Shown in pieces: positions 33,174 through 43,979 of a stretch of 64,000 nt of DNA. Within the stretch, counting starts at the first letter, position 1; each line of letters begins with the position of its first letter. This DNA comes from Halichondria panicea. Lineage: Eukaryota > Porifera > Demospongiae > Suberitida > Halichondriidae. The DNA lies in the NCBI RefSeq assembly GCF_963675165.1, contig NC_087379.1, positions 2,608,201 through 2,672,200 on the forward strand, written 5' to 3'. A model generated the notes under the pieces. The model saw only the letters and a list, made by a program, of their open reading frames with translations, was not told where the DNA came from and did not search any database. The position numbers and the translations under genes are program-made.

Positions 33174-34202
33174 CAGAGCCGGAGGAAGCAAATATGAAGT
33201 GGTCAGGCCGGACTCATAAAGGGGGGTCCGGGGGTCCTCCCCCGGGAAATTTTTTTTGAATGGTGCTTGCTGGTGCATTCTGGTGCATTTTGAGTAATAT
33301 TTAATGAATTTTAAAATTGACATTTTAATTGAGACAATCACAAAAATTAATATTGGTACAGGTATATGAGGTTGCACCTAAAATTTCTGAGACGGTGAAT
33401 GATACCGGTTTGGAGAGGCACCAATGTGAGGACACTGAAAGGAACTCGATTGCAGTTTGGAGAGAGACATTTTCTTTTGGCTAGCAGCTAGATCTGACAC
33501 TAGATAGTCTGTCCTGCGGTACTACTATAGCCTCCTTTGCAGCCTCTCCTTTTTCTGTTCTTTGTCATAGTTCAATAAGATAAAATACGGGACTAATTGG
33601 AGGAACAAAGAAAGAAAGAAGGAAGAGACTAAGAAAAAGGAGAGCCTGCCTTGCTAAGTCGCCTGACGGTAGACGAGTGGTAGACAAGTGAAAATGAACG
33701 TGGGGAATCACTAGCTGGGCGGAGCCTGACAGAGCAAAGAGCCACAGCATGCCTACGCATTGCAAACTCTAAATAAAAGCTGTTAGCATCGTAGATAGTA
33801 AGCCAGAATCAACATCGTAGACGAGGGCTTACCTAGTAAAGACTAAAGAGACTAAATATCTAAATTTAGCTCAGTTTTTTTCCTGAGTTCAGAACAGACC
33901 CACTTGATTAGTAGATATAATTATTACAGCAGTATAGTCTACTCTACTCTAGTCTTTCATACTTCCTCTACTGACTAAAGGTCTCACAAAGGCTGACTCT
34001 AGTCTGGCCACGCCCTCCCATACTTCGTATATGGTCGGGTGAACTTGCAATGAACAGTTCGTGCAGACACCCCAAGATTTTCTTGGGGTGTGAAACCGCT
34101 CGTCAAGTGCCTTGTGGGCCGTTGTGGCCTGTTGTGTAAACTGTTACGTAAGCTATTGCATCACGAAAAAGTAGCTAGATATGGGCCTCTACTGCTGTTT
34201 GT

Positions 34203-35427
34203 GTGCGAATGAGTCTCTGGCCGGACAACCGAAGGCAAAAGAAGCTCAATGGTCATAGCTGTTCTGAAGCAAGAGAAGTACTTGTGCAGCTCCTTCCAGT
34301 ACCTCTGCATTGCATCCCTGAAACTAGTGCTAGTGACAGTATAATTATTGTGTCACCAGTGCGAGAAACAACTGAAGAATGTCCATGCTCAACAAGAAAA
34401 GCTATGCAAGGTAAAGAAGGAAGCAACAGAGCTAATAAATGGTCTGCTTTCAAGACATGCAGAAGATAACTTATTACCACCACCGCCAAAAAGAAGTAGA
34501 GTTATGCAGGAACCCCCCACACCACCCATTCCATCATCTGTTTCAGTACCAACCATTCCATCAGTGTCAGCAGCAACCATTCCATCAGCGTCAGCAGCAA
34601 CCATTCCACCGGTGTACGTGTCAGCAGCAATCATTCCACCAGTGTCAGCAGCAACCATTCCATCAGCGTCAGCAGCAATGTCAGCAGCTAATCTACGAAC
34701 AACTGCAGCCACTCAGCTACCATCATCTCAGATACCGCAAAGCAGCTCTAATTTGCCCAGTTTTGAGGTACATTGATCACATGTATTTATAAATATCACT
34801 GTTTATGTGCACATATATACATTGTATAATTATAGGTTGTAGTACCCTATTCGCAGCAGACCCGAAAGTACATTATCAAAACTCTGACTCGACAGACTGC
34901 CATTAGGCGTTTGGTCCGAAAGAGTTACACCGCTCTTACCTCTGGTACCGTAAACTCTCCTAGGGCAAAGAGGGCATTGTTATCACAGTTGGCACTGACA
35001 ATCAAAAATGAGATGAAGAAGATAGGTACAAATAAACATGATTCAATTTTAAGGGACAACAATGAAGCAGTGAAACGATTCAGCTGGGAGACAGTGAGAT
35101 TGGAGCTTTATAAGATGGTTCCAACTCTCATGTCACTGCTTTCGCTGCTGATACCAAACCCAGAAAACCGTATACCCCCTTATTTGCACTATTGCATCCC
35201 AATTGTTGAAGTGCAGGCATCAACAACTATTGTTAGTCCAGAGGGTTGTTTCCGTCATGTTGTATGGAGATGGAACTCACAAGCAGGTATTAATTAATTA
35301 TTATCATAACTCAATAATATTAACACATATTGTTTAATTCCAAGGTGTTCAGCAGTCTGCAGCCACTGAACTTATGCCTCTCCCACAAAAGATCGCTGAA
35401 CATTGTGAGAGGTATTTCTCAAGACTA
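34203..35427 (+). CDS. Transposon-encoded protein, candidate transposase N-terminal part
   Basis: Exons: about 34203-34355 (frame uncertain at its end), 34357-34767, 34836-35286 and 35345-35427. The last two introns are GT-AG with matching phases. The N-terminal part has KKLNGHSCSEAREVLVQLL and a later HQCEKQLKN, a Cys pattern that may bind zinc. A Pro/Ala/Thr/Ser linker follows. The core reads RQTAIRRLVRKSYTALTSG, IKNEMKKIGTNKHDSILRD and AVKRFSWETVRLELYKMVP, and the chain ends PLPQKIAEHCERYFSRL. I know blocks like EMKK..KHDSILRD...FSWE as recurring, high-copy unnamed proteins of sponges and cnidarians. No DDE catalytic core is visible, so it may be truncated. Its 3' end abuts that of the helicase gene. 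Confidence 0.55.
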
Positions 35428-35429
35428 TG

Positions 35430-36603
35430 ACGCAAATAGTATTGCTTGTGAGGGTTGTCCATCCCTGCCACTACGCCCAGTTTCTTGTACATACTCCTCA
35501 ACTGATGAAGGCATACCCCAATGAATAATGGTTCGTACGTCTGGGCAGTCAATACCCATTCCAAAAGCTGTTGTGGCAATCACTAAACGTAATGTGCTGT
35601 CAACTGAGGTGAAAGAATTCAACACATCTTCTTTTTTGCTAACAGAAAGCACTCTAGTAAACATGTCAACTAGTCGATGACCTTTAACATTGGGACATCC
35701 AGGTGGATCAGTTATATAGGATCCGAGACTGCACTTAATCACCATATATAAAGATGAGCAATCGGCATAACTTCGTACGTAAATCACTGTTTTAGGGTAT
35801 GACTTCCGTTTTTCTCGAATTTCATCAGCAATTTTTACACCAAGGCTTTCAACGTCAATCTTAGAGTGAACCTCATAAGAAATATTGTCTCAGAAAGGAG
35901 GGGAGGCAATTAAAGTAGGATCGTCCATACATAACCTTCTACTGACAATGTAAAATGTTTCTGTTGTAGAGGTAGCAGTAAGTGCGTGAACACCGACATT
36001 GTCTGGAATGAGGCTCCTTAAATCTCCAATCTCCGAAAAAGCGACTCGAAAATCATCTCCCCAGGTTTTAACACAATGGGCTTCATCAACTACTACTGCA
36101 ACGAGATTCTTTATATACGGTGGTGACAGAAGCATATTTCGAAAAATACCCTTCGCTAATATGCTCTCTGGGGAGATGAACACCAACTGAGCTTCTCCTT
36201 TCAGTACTCTGTTAATAGCACTACGGTCTGTCTGAGCTTCTCCAACGTATTCCACTGTCAATCCTCCAGCTGCATACTTTTTTTGTTGATCCATCATCAG
36301 CAAAGTGAGGGGACTAATACAAAGTACAATGCTTCCAGATGTTCCTGCAAAACAGAAAAAGGCGTATATATATAGGTACACTCATACAGCAATTTTAGTT
36401 CACCTTTCAATTGGTCAAAGGCCATAGGTAATGCAGCAAAGATTACTGACTTTCCATAGCCGGTTGGCAGTGACACAAATGTGTCCTTTCCTCCAATGAT
36501 CAAATACATTGCTTTCATTTGCTCTGGCTTTAAATAATGGATCCCACCCAATTGCTCTAGCACTCTCAATTATCACGTCTTGCATCTTCATGTGTCTTTC
36601 CAT
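35430..36603 (-). pseudogene. RecQ-like DNA helicase carried by a transposon, damaged
   Basis: Exons 36603-36404 and 36344-35430 with a 59-bp intron (phase 1). SF2 RecQ motifs in order: LPTGYGKS (motif I), CISPLTLLMMDQ (Ia region), VVVDEAHCVKTWGDDFR (II, RecQ-type DEAH), ALTATST (III), TVIYVRS (IV region), [20 protein letters not shown] (V) and [12 protein letters not shown] (VI). A TGA at 35892-35890 replaces a codon, probably CGA, between the two helicase lobes, and there is a likely one-base shift near 36545 upstream of motif I. No RQC or HRDC domain follows; the frame ends just after motif VI. RecQ enzymes unwind DNA 3'-5'. Its location inside terminal repeats implies a role in transposition. 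Confidence 0.82.
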
Positions 36604-37141
36604 AGTCTTGCACTATAATTATTGTACTAAATCTTGAAAGTCATAAACTAAATGTTCCACACTGATTTTTGGCCACACCTGTACCCATTCAGTGATTGCA
36701 TGAATTTCACCACACAGTGGGTAACACCCACTTAACACTACACTATTTGGTTAACACCCAATTATCACTACTAGGTTATCTAACCGCGGCACTTAGGGCC
36801 TGACACGAGTGGTGATAGTGAAGTTCACCAGACTCTTGCAAAGAGGCTGGAAATCGAGACTAGGCTGACTCTACTGCACTGTACTGTACTGTTCATAACA
36901 GATTATGTTCCTGGTAAATGCGCTCCAAGTACTGTGTGGGAGGACAGTTATTGAGGTTTTCTCTCGCCCACGCTCGTTAAAATTTGTCGACGTCAGTAGG
37001 GGATCACACGACTTAGCAAGGCAGGCTCTCCTTTTTCTTAGTTGCTTCCTTCTTTCTTTCTTTGTTCCTCCAATATTTCTCTTCTGTGACAAAGAACAGA
37101 AAAAGGAGAGGCTGCGAAGAAGGCTAGTACTACTAGTCTAT

Positions 37142-38235
37142 TAGCCTCGATCCCAGGCCGAGTTTTCGCTTTTATAACGGTTAGGCGAACAACTGGTGGT
37201 ACTAGTTGTCTGCGCATGCGTCAGTCGTTCGTCAGATTCTGACGAATGGATATTCTCGTTCACTTTCGTGACATTTATATTCGTGTACTAGAAGTCAGTT
37301 CCCGTTTTATCATTATTGGAATCGATTGGAATGGCTCTTAGCTGAAGCTTCTCTCTTCTCTGAAGCTTATTCTGAAGACTGAACAACAAGGGAAGAGGTA
37401 TAAAGCTTTGTCAAGCTTTATCAATTTATTATATTTATTTATTTTATAAGGTCAGATATTTTTGTGTGGGCCCTATGGCCGGCTATGCTATCAAGTCTTG
37501 TTCATGTTTGGCAAGAATGTAGGTAGACTATAGTTTCATCATTAATATGGTGGATCAAGTGAAGAGTGTGAGCTAGAGAACTTGGTGCTGCCATCATCAG
37601 CTCGTCGACAATGACACTATAACCGAGAAATTTAATATGTATAGATCTACACGTATTTAAAATGTCTACTTCTCTGTACAGGAGCAATGGCTAATATCCA
37701 GCTATCCCAACAGTGCTCCTCTTGGCTATACTAACGGACGAGACTGGACAGTTTGAGGTAAGGGTTTAACCGTCTTTGGTTTCTTTTAATATTGTCCTAT
37801 ACTCACAGACACAGGACTGGAGTATGACCTGCTCATTCGAGCATTGCTGGGTAGCTCAGAGACATCAAGAGAATCTACGTTTTCTCAAGCAATGAGTTAC
37901 GAGTTGGGGCCTAGAATCAGAGAAGTCCAGCAGCCTGCTAAATCTTTTTGAAACGTAATTTGAAGGCATTCAATCATCCTGAAGTTGCCCTGGGTCACTG
38001 TAATTGTGCTGCAGCACAACTGGGAACTCCCCAGGCCTTTGTGAAGCAGCTCCCTATGTGCATCTTTTGTGTACTCACTCTGTGCATTTTCTGTGTACAA
38101 ATTTCTATTATTGATTTATTAAATATTTTTGCCGACCACAAATATACAATGAAAATTTGACGCATGCGCAGACAACTAGTACCAGGCCCAGTTGTTCGCC
38201 TAACCGTTATAAAAGCGAAAACTCGGCCTGGGATC
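37142..38235. mobile_element. 1.09-kb non-autonomous element, TAGCCTC family, copy 2 (right end damaged)
   Basis: Near-identical to 2846-3933 including the long inverted ends. The left end TAGCCTCGATCCCAGGCC is intact, but the right end stops at GGCCTGGGATC without CGAGGCTA, so no target duplication can be read. It has a 30-bp AT insertion near 37415-37448 and lacks a few bases near the left end. Inserted 15 bp outside the helicase element. Confidence 0.85.
37682..37951 (+). pseudogene. Captured gene fragment, second copy
   Basis: Same two exon-like blocks as at 3373-3642, here 37682-37757 and 37815-37951. They share the same phase-1 junctions, the same in-frame TGA before the donor, and nearly identical bases (one change alters GLGSR to GLGPR-type sequence). 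The shared TGA shows the fragment was already non-functional in the common ancestor of the two element copies. Confidence 0.5.
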
Positions 38236-38589
38236 CGTTGAGTAACCAAACTGATTAATTTTTCATTTTTAATGTTAACGACCGTTACCAAATAAATAAG
38301 TGAACGCAAGAAAAGTGGTCAGGTTTTGGCCTGACCAACCTGACCGGTTCCGCCGGCCCTGGCTTCTAATTGTCAATAGGTGTTCATAGTACAAGCTATA
38401 TTGTTTATTATTGTACTACCTCGCGCAGTTCTATGTATTCCCCCTTGATATCCATGGTACAACTATTACATGTACGTCACGTGTACATGCATAACCCTAA
38501 CTTATGTGTATGCTGTGAATTGACTAACATATAATTATACATCGAGCTAGTGCATGCATGTGTATAATGAGTAATTAGCATTCAGTTTG

Positions 38590-38729
38590 ACAATGAAATG
38601 TGCATTGTGACTTCATTTTTGATGCTAAAAATAGCTTGATCCTTATAAGAAATGTGGCATTGACAATAGCACGTGGTATATATATAGTTTTTGTCCAGGG
38701 TGTGAGCAGAACACTAGTTTGCAATTGTC
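38590..38729 (+). promoter_or_regulatory. Core promoter of family gene, TATA box
   Basis: TATATATATA at 38677-38686 lies 44-53 nt upstream of the ATG, preceded by TGACAATAGCACGTGG, which contains a CACGTG E-box. The block from TGTGCATTGTGACTTC to the ATG is conserved upstream of the genes at 49948 and 61251 (TATA at 49897-49904 and 61200-61207), and a decayed copy is at 47790. Confidence 0.65.
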
Positions 38730-40966
38730 ATGTCTGAATCCAAATACCTACTCTTTCTAGTTAGTGCTAGAAATGCTGTTAGTGGTGCACCTGTGAATAT
38801 TGCTCCAGTAGTGACTGAAAGTTCTGGTCATGAACCTTTACCTCAGTGTGACCCATGCAGGAGAGGACAGTTGTTCCCAGTGTTACGATTTGCTTGTCAA
38901 CGAAGTGATTATAAGCAACAAAAACCGTTATAATCTCCAAAAGGTTTTCTTTCCTGCAAACTATTCTAACCCTGTGTTTGTAAGGGTTACCTATCATTTT
39001 ACTCAAAACCCAGACGGTCCTACAGACTATTTGGAGGAAGGTTCAACTCAAGTATGGTTTTGGACGGAATCGACATTCTATCTCTTCCAACCAATAGCAA
39101 GTTTGCAGTTCACTTCTCTCCTGTTTTCTGACACAACGTTAAGTTCAAATAAAATCGATTTGTATTTACAGCCAAGTTGTGAAAACAGTAGTATCGATAT
39201 GATGCAGCTACTAACTCAAAGGGTAAGTGAATTATTAGCTTCAATTGGTAGTTTTGTACATTGATTATAGGCCCTGCATGTAATCCAGTAATTAGCAATA
39301 ATAATAATATTATATGTCTCTTAAAACATTTTGTTCTTCAAAATTACAGTTAAAGTCGTATACAGCTATGCAAACTATTGCTGCTCCAATTAGCGATGAT
39401 TACGATGCAAAAGGAGAGAGCTTAGAAACATTGTTAAAGTTTCACAATGGTAGTTATATCGATGGAGGTCAACATCTTAGCTATTATACATTTGCTTTCC
39501 ACTTTGTATTCCCATTTCTTGGAGTTTTGTTCGTTGCGAATCTGCTACATCATTTTGTAGAAAACAATAAACTTATTTTTGTGAGGAGTGACAAGTCTGC
39601 AGACAATGACAGCCATGGTCTGGGAGAGTTAAAGATTTCAACTGTCAATATGACTGTATATATCAGTGTAACTTGTTGTTTTCTTTTTGTGCTTTTTGTG
39701 ATTGTACTTGATTGCATTGGAGTCAATAAACGGGTCTTCTTTGTACAAGACGAAATTTATTATTTTCCCGAAGCAAAGAGTGGAAATGAGTCATCTGTAA
39801 TGACTCTAATCCTGGAATTTAGTGTACCTGGTTTGATGCTTGCTGAAGATTTGCTTGTACTCGTTTTAATGTTTTTGATGTGTATACGCAAGTTGTGTAC
39901 TCGTACTAAATCTACTGATAAACAGTGTTGTAAAGGATGCAGCTGCTTAGGACAGTCGTGCAAGTTGTCTTTAGGATCCAACAAGAAGTGGTACAACATT
40001 ATAATGGGGCCAATTTCTTGCTTGCTTATCCATTCATATCATATCCTGGTGGGATTCATTCATACACCACACCATGCAACAAGCATGCTGGTTTTCTACG
40101 GACTTATGATTGTTACTTTTATCTTAACATTAAAGGCTGCCTATTATAACTTATTTAAGTTGTACCAATGGCATCAGAGGCAGTCCACATGTAACTGTAT
40201 TTGCAGGATATTGTTTTGTCTTTGGCCTTGTGTTATCGATGAGGATGAAGGTCAAGGGACAATCGTGGAGAATGACAGTGAAGGGACAATCACGCGCGAG
40301 TGGAATGAAGAGCGTGAGAGGCAATCCCGATGTAACAAAATCTGCAGAGCAATAGTTTGCTGTTGTCCTATTATGAAGGAAGAGGAAAGTACTCAGACGG
40401 GTGAAAGTAATCAGGTGGATAAAGGTAAATGCTGTTATTGCCCTTTTGTTATTAAAAAGAAAGAAGATGAGGAAGCTAATTGCATCAAAAGGTCTAAAAC
40501 TAAATGTGCACGCTGTTGTTATTCAAGTTTCTTGATTTTTTGTTTCTATTGGTTTTGCCGGACTAAAAACAATCAACATTGTTGTGCCCTACTGCTCATC
40601 TTTGGTTTGTCTATCTTGACAGGCTTGGTTTTTGTTTATATAGCATTCCTGTTTATCTTAGTGCCAATCAACCACGTTATTGATGATGCACCAGCACGAA
40701 TCCTCAGCATCAACCAGACCATAGTTATTCTCTTTGGAGCTGCCATAACTTACAAGATTTACCAAGATAGGAAGTTTGAGACGTTTCTCGACTACTTGGT
40801 GAGAGCTGTCACCAATAAAGATAAAATAGAAGATCGTCACTTCAAGGACATTAAAACAGACGCCTGGGAAAAGATGAGCCGTAATGAGAGACGCAAAGAA
40901 GTGGCTTACGTTGCTCTTAGTGCTATGTATGAAACAGCCAAAGTTATACCTAACAACGCAGGGTGA
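38730..40966 (+). CDS. Seven-TM-like family member, unit 1, first exon frameshifted
   Basis: Exon 1 38730-39222, exon 2 39350-40966 (AGG|GTAAGT, TTACAG|TTA, phase 0). The signal peptide MSESKYLLFLVSARNAVSGA is present, but an extra TGCA at 38855-38858 shifts the frame relative to the intact gene at 61251. The ectodomain (CSQCYDLLVNEVI, WFWTESTFYLFQPI) is open only in the shifted frame, which could start at an internal Met without a signal peptide. Exon 2 (538 aa) is fully open with about seven membrane segments and the motifs HSYHILVGFIHTPHHA, LKAAYYNLFKLYQ, PINHVIDDAPARILSINQT and ITYKIYQDRKFETF. The third inner loop is about 85 aa longer than in 61251 and rich in Cys clusters (CNCICRILFC, CNKICRAIVCCCP, KCCYCPF, KCARCCY). 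Function unknown; either a recent pseudogene or a membrane form lacking the ectodomain. Confidence 0.75.
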
Positions 40967-41430
40967 CTGATTGAACACTTAAAAACGCTATTGAAGTACA
41001 ATGGCTATAGACTACTACTGATTCGAATCGTATAGAAACTCTTTTTAACTATGTGTTTTAAGTGTGTTGTCATTCCATAATAGCTGTTCTAGACTGTACT
41101 TGTAGCCTTTTGTTTATACGGTAGTATAATATATTGTAGCTAATTTATCTGTCATTCGGTTGAGATCTGTTGCTACAGTGTTGAAACAATAATTATAACC
41201 ATAAACGAGTCAAAAGTCGGTGCCTAAAAAGTCCTATTACTATACATAATGGTATTCTCTTCTGGTTTGTATTACCATTCCTTGCTCACATTCCAAATAA
41301 CGGTGTCTTCACAGTGAACACACACTCATTACATAATAAAGGTTCAGCTATATATACTCTAAGCATATAAATTACAGGCACTTAGCCTTTGTGCACGTGG
41401 TTATAGTACTGTGGTTATGGTACTGTGTGT

Positions 41431-41869
41431 AGGCCTTGCCCAATTATGCTCAAAATTTTGCCTATTAGTCTAGTCTTCAATGTACCTATTAGTCTTTAAT
41501 GCTTACCCATTAGTCTCAAAATCATCAACGAGAATTACACTGCAACATCACAGACGCTTCTATATAATCTTCTAAAGAAGTATTATTGGTGAAAGAAATC
41601 TTAGAAAAAAGTCGACTGATCTAGTAGTACTACTAGCACCTTCCATACATATATATTCAGTCTAGCCACGACGTGGACCATGTGCTCAGAAGTACGTGTA
41701 AAGGTTGCATTATTCATGCTATTGAGCTTCTATAAGTACTTTCTACCAACATTTGGTAAAAATTGCCTAATAGGCTAATACTTTTTGCCTATTAGGCTGG
41801 CATAATGCTCAATGCTCCACTGCACCTATTAGTCTCAAAATTATGCTAGCATAATTGGGCTAGGCCTAA
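41431..41869. mobile_element. 439-bp element present only in unit 1, 8-bp TSD
   Basis: Ends AGGCCTTGCCCAATTATGC and GCATAATTGGGCTAGGCCT are inverted. CTGTGTGT flanks both sides (41423-41430 and 41870-41877). Unit 2 has the unoccupied site with one CTGTGTGT near 52680-52687. It therefore inserted after the duplication. An 8-bp duplication fits hAT-type elements. CCTATTAG(T/G)CT is repeated inside. Confidence 0.9.
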
Positions 41870-43017
41870 CTGTGTGTGGAGACTTTGACTGTTCAATTTA
41901 TGCACACCTGCATGCACCATCGAAGTAATTACGAGCTACGAGCTTGAATGTTAGCAGGTCGGCTGTTGCAAAGCTTATACACACTGTGCTCGTTTTGGGC
42001 ACGTCAGCGTGTTACTAACCCTCCATTGACGAATTGATTGTAGCCATACACAATCTTCTAAATCTGATGGTTTCACACCCAAGGATGTGTATTCAGCCTA
42101 CCTCATGATTTTTAAGGTATCATTATTTCCAGTTACCCATCAATTAGAAACAATCTCTGCACACATGCACAGAGCAGCAGCTGACCGAGGTGAAGGTGAT
42201 GGCACAGAACAGGAACCTATTGGGTAGTATACACGCCGCCCTCCAGTTCATCACCAAGTATACTCGGCAGGCGTTTGTATATACCCCTTCCCTATAGTGG
42301 ATAGGATAGCACCTATGCTCAGCAAGAGAGCTCTATAACGGTTAGGCTGTCACTTAAAAGCGTTTGCTACCAGCTGCTGATGCAATTTGTTACCTGTATA
42401 CACATGCATATAATTATGATAACTGAAGTCTGAAATAAGTATTGCCACACTGTTTTCCTTTCATCTTAGAGGTCAAAATGCAACAAGCCGACATATACAA
42501 CACACAATGCCACTACCTAAAGCAGCCGTCTCACATGTCACACAATACACAATGCCACTATACTTTAATAAGTATAGTAGTAGATCTATCACATGACACA
42601 GCAACTATACTGTAGGTAGTGACATTGTGTGTTGTGTGTCAGGTGATACTGCTAACACAATGCCACTACCTATAATTAAAGTAGTCCTCTCACATGTCAC
42701 ACAATGCAACTACTGGAGTTTGTAGAATCTTTAATGCAGCACATGAATAAAAGTGTTAAGCATAGTGCGTTCCTTATAATAATAATTATGCACTATTATG
42801 CTCATATATATAAATTTGTTGCCCAGTGAGTGGGCGATCAAAGCAACCGAGTGCTCTGTATATGGCATATTGCATCACTATTATACCATAGCAACCATAA
42901 TTATATTGCTGTGTGTGTAAATGCAGTGGATGAAGTCTGCTTTTTGAGTTATGACCCATGCACCCTCCCTTTTTGAGGGCTAAATGTGTGAATAGCCCAC
43001 ATATGCATGACTTCCAC

Positions 43018-43056
43018 AATGCACAATGCACGGGAATAACCCGTGTATTGTGCATT
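43018..43056. other. Conserved stem-loop, unit 1
   Basis: 17-bp stem AATGCACAATGCACGGG with loop AATAA and CCCGTGTATTGTGCATT, one G-T pair. The same structure occurs at 53829-53867 and, with the G-T replaced by G-C, at 63532-63570. Its role is unknown; it may be a transposon end or an RNA structure. Confidence 0.65.
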
Positions 43057-43979
43057 TTGATACCATCTGTCCGTTTACACTTAGGGGATTTATGCTATAG
43101 ATTGGTATACATGCATGTATGCAGGTATGTGTCTTAAATGTATATACACGTCAGTTACTGAACAAGTCAAATGAGATGGCTTGAGATTGAGTGTGCAGGA
43201 CTGAGTCATGTATTCAGGTGGAGTCTAGTCCCGCTATATTCGGATTAGCGAAGGTCTACTGCAGGGGGGCCGGACAGCATCACACGAGCAAATATTTCTG
43301 CTGAGTCAGGCAAGATTTTTTACATTGAGTTCAATGTGAAATTTGTCAACTAAATTACTCATTATAAATTACTCTTACCGGTTTCCCTCATTTTAACTAG
43401 AAGAATCAGTTTATACTCAGCGTTAATTTGAGGTTTAGTGAGCCTACAGTCTCGAGTCAAAGCCTCGTGTACATCTAGGTTCGAGCTTTTTAGCTTCTAA
43501 GCGACAATGAAGCTTTAACATCAAATCTACCTCATTGTGTTGAGGCTGCATCCATGGTACAAACACAGTGCTATCACATCCATGCAGGTGAGTAGACTCA
43601 GACAGACAGACAGACTGATCGCGACTATTATATACCACGTGGCGCCGCGGGTTAATAATGGTGATGGTAAAATGCCAAGCATGTTGACATGGAATTGACA
43701 AATAGTGTAGGTGCAAACATTAGAGTTGGATAAGTGGAAAGGCCTGAAGAAAAGCAAGTCGAAACGCCAAATGAGCACACTTCTTTGATAAAAAATAGAA
43801 TTCTCAACATTCTACTGGTTGTGATCAAGCGGAAGGTACAACAAGCAGGAAAAATAGTGGTATATTGGTGATTTGACAAGCCCGGTTACAGATATTGCAG
43901 ATCAGAGCGCTACCGGTAGTGGAGTTGATAAAAAAACGTATTAGTTTTCCGATATCTTAAATTTCATTATTGATGACCT

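Larger units (their letters stand above)
33528..37126. mobile_element. 3.6-kb transposon encoding a RecQ-like helicase and a second protein
   Basis: Terminal inverted repeats of about 180 bp: left 33528-33713, right about 36945-37126, both starting TAGCCT, then GCAGCCTCTCCTTTTTCTG, then TTGGAGGAACAAAGAAAGAA and AGGAGAGCCTGCCTTGCTAA read inward. GTACTACTA flanks both ends (33519-33527 and 37127-37135), an exact 9-bp duplication. Two convergent genes fill the inside: plus 34203-35427 and minus 36603-35430. The helicase carries at least one stop and one frameshift, so this copy is probably no longer active. The terminal repeats match the small elements at 5806-6567 and 12174-12345. A transposase is not identified by motif; the plus-strand protein is the candidate. 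Confidence 0.85.
33174..38361. mobile_element. 5.19-kb composite insertion, CAGRGCCGG ends, 5-bp TSD
   Basis: Left end CAGAGCCGGAGGAA and the complement of the right end, CAGGGCCGGCGGAA, are inverted with two mismatches. GCTTC occurs immediately outside both ends (33169-33173 and 38362-38366). The uninterrupted sequence AACAGCTTCTAATTG is seen at 49001-49015 and three more times downstream, which proves insertion into the tandem-unit sequence. Within it sit the younger elements at 33528-37126 and 37142-38235. The outer element itself retains only about 350 bp on the left and about 130 bp on the right, with no coding sequence. Confidence 0.82.
40967..43979. other. Non-coding part of unit 1
   Basis: 3' flank of the gene, the insertion at 41431-41869, and imperfect inverted repeats built from ACACAATGCCACTACCT at about 42490-42710. 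There is also a conserved stem-loop at 43018-43056. Small minus-strand frames (42786-43055 and 43444-43879) are shared with unit 2 only because the DNA is duplicated, and they show no domain. No gene supported. Confidence 0.5.

Noticed and set aside
34389-34712. Minus-strand frame with repeated GGMVAADADGM
   Set aside because: It mirrors the Pro/Ala/Thr linker of the plus-strand transposon protein; the plus strand has splice continuity and family blocks.
33528-37126. Assigning the helicase element to Mutator/MULE from long repeats and the 9-bp duplication
   Set aside because: No MULE-type transposase is visible and other superfamilies can give similar duplications. Left unassigned.
38830-39264. 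Internal-Met ORF MNLYLSVTHAGEDSC as the true start of the unit 1 gene
   Set aside because: It lacks a signal peptide, the paralogue at 61251 shows the normal start, and the frame results from a 4-bp insertion. Kept only as a possibility in the gene entry.
43470-43500. Sequence GGTTCGAGC considered as a tRNA T-arm
   Set aside because: No acceptor stem, anticodon arm or A-box could be paired around it.
42786-43879. Minus-strand short ORFs repeated at 53597-54689
   Set aside because: Repetition reflects the 11-kb duplication, not selection; no signal peptide, domain or splice structure.
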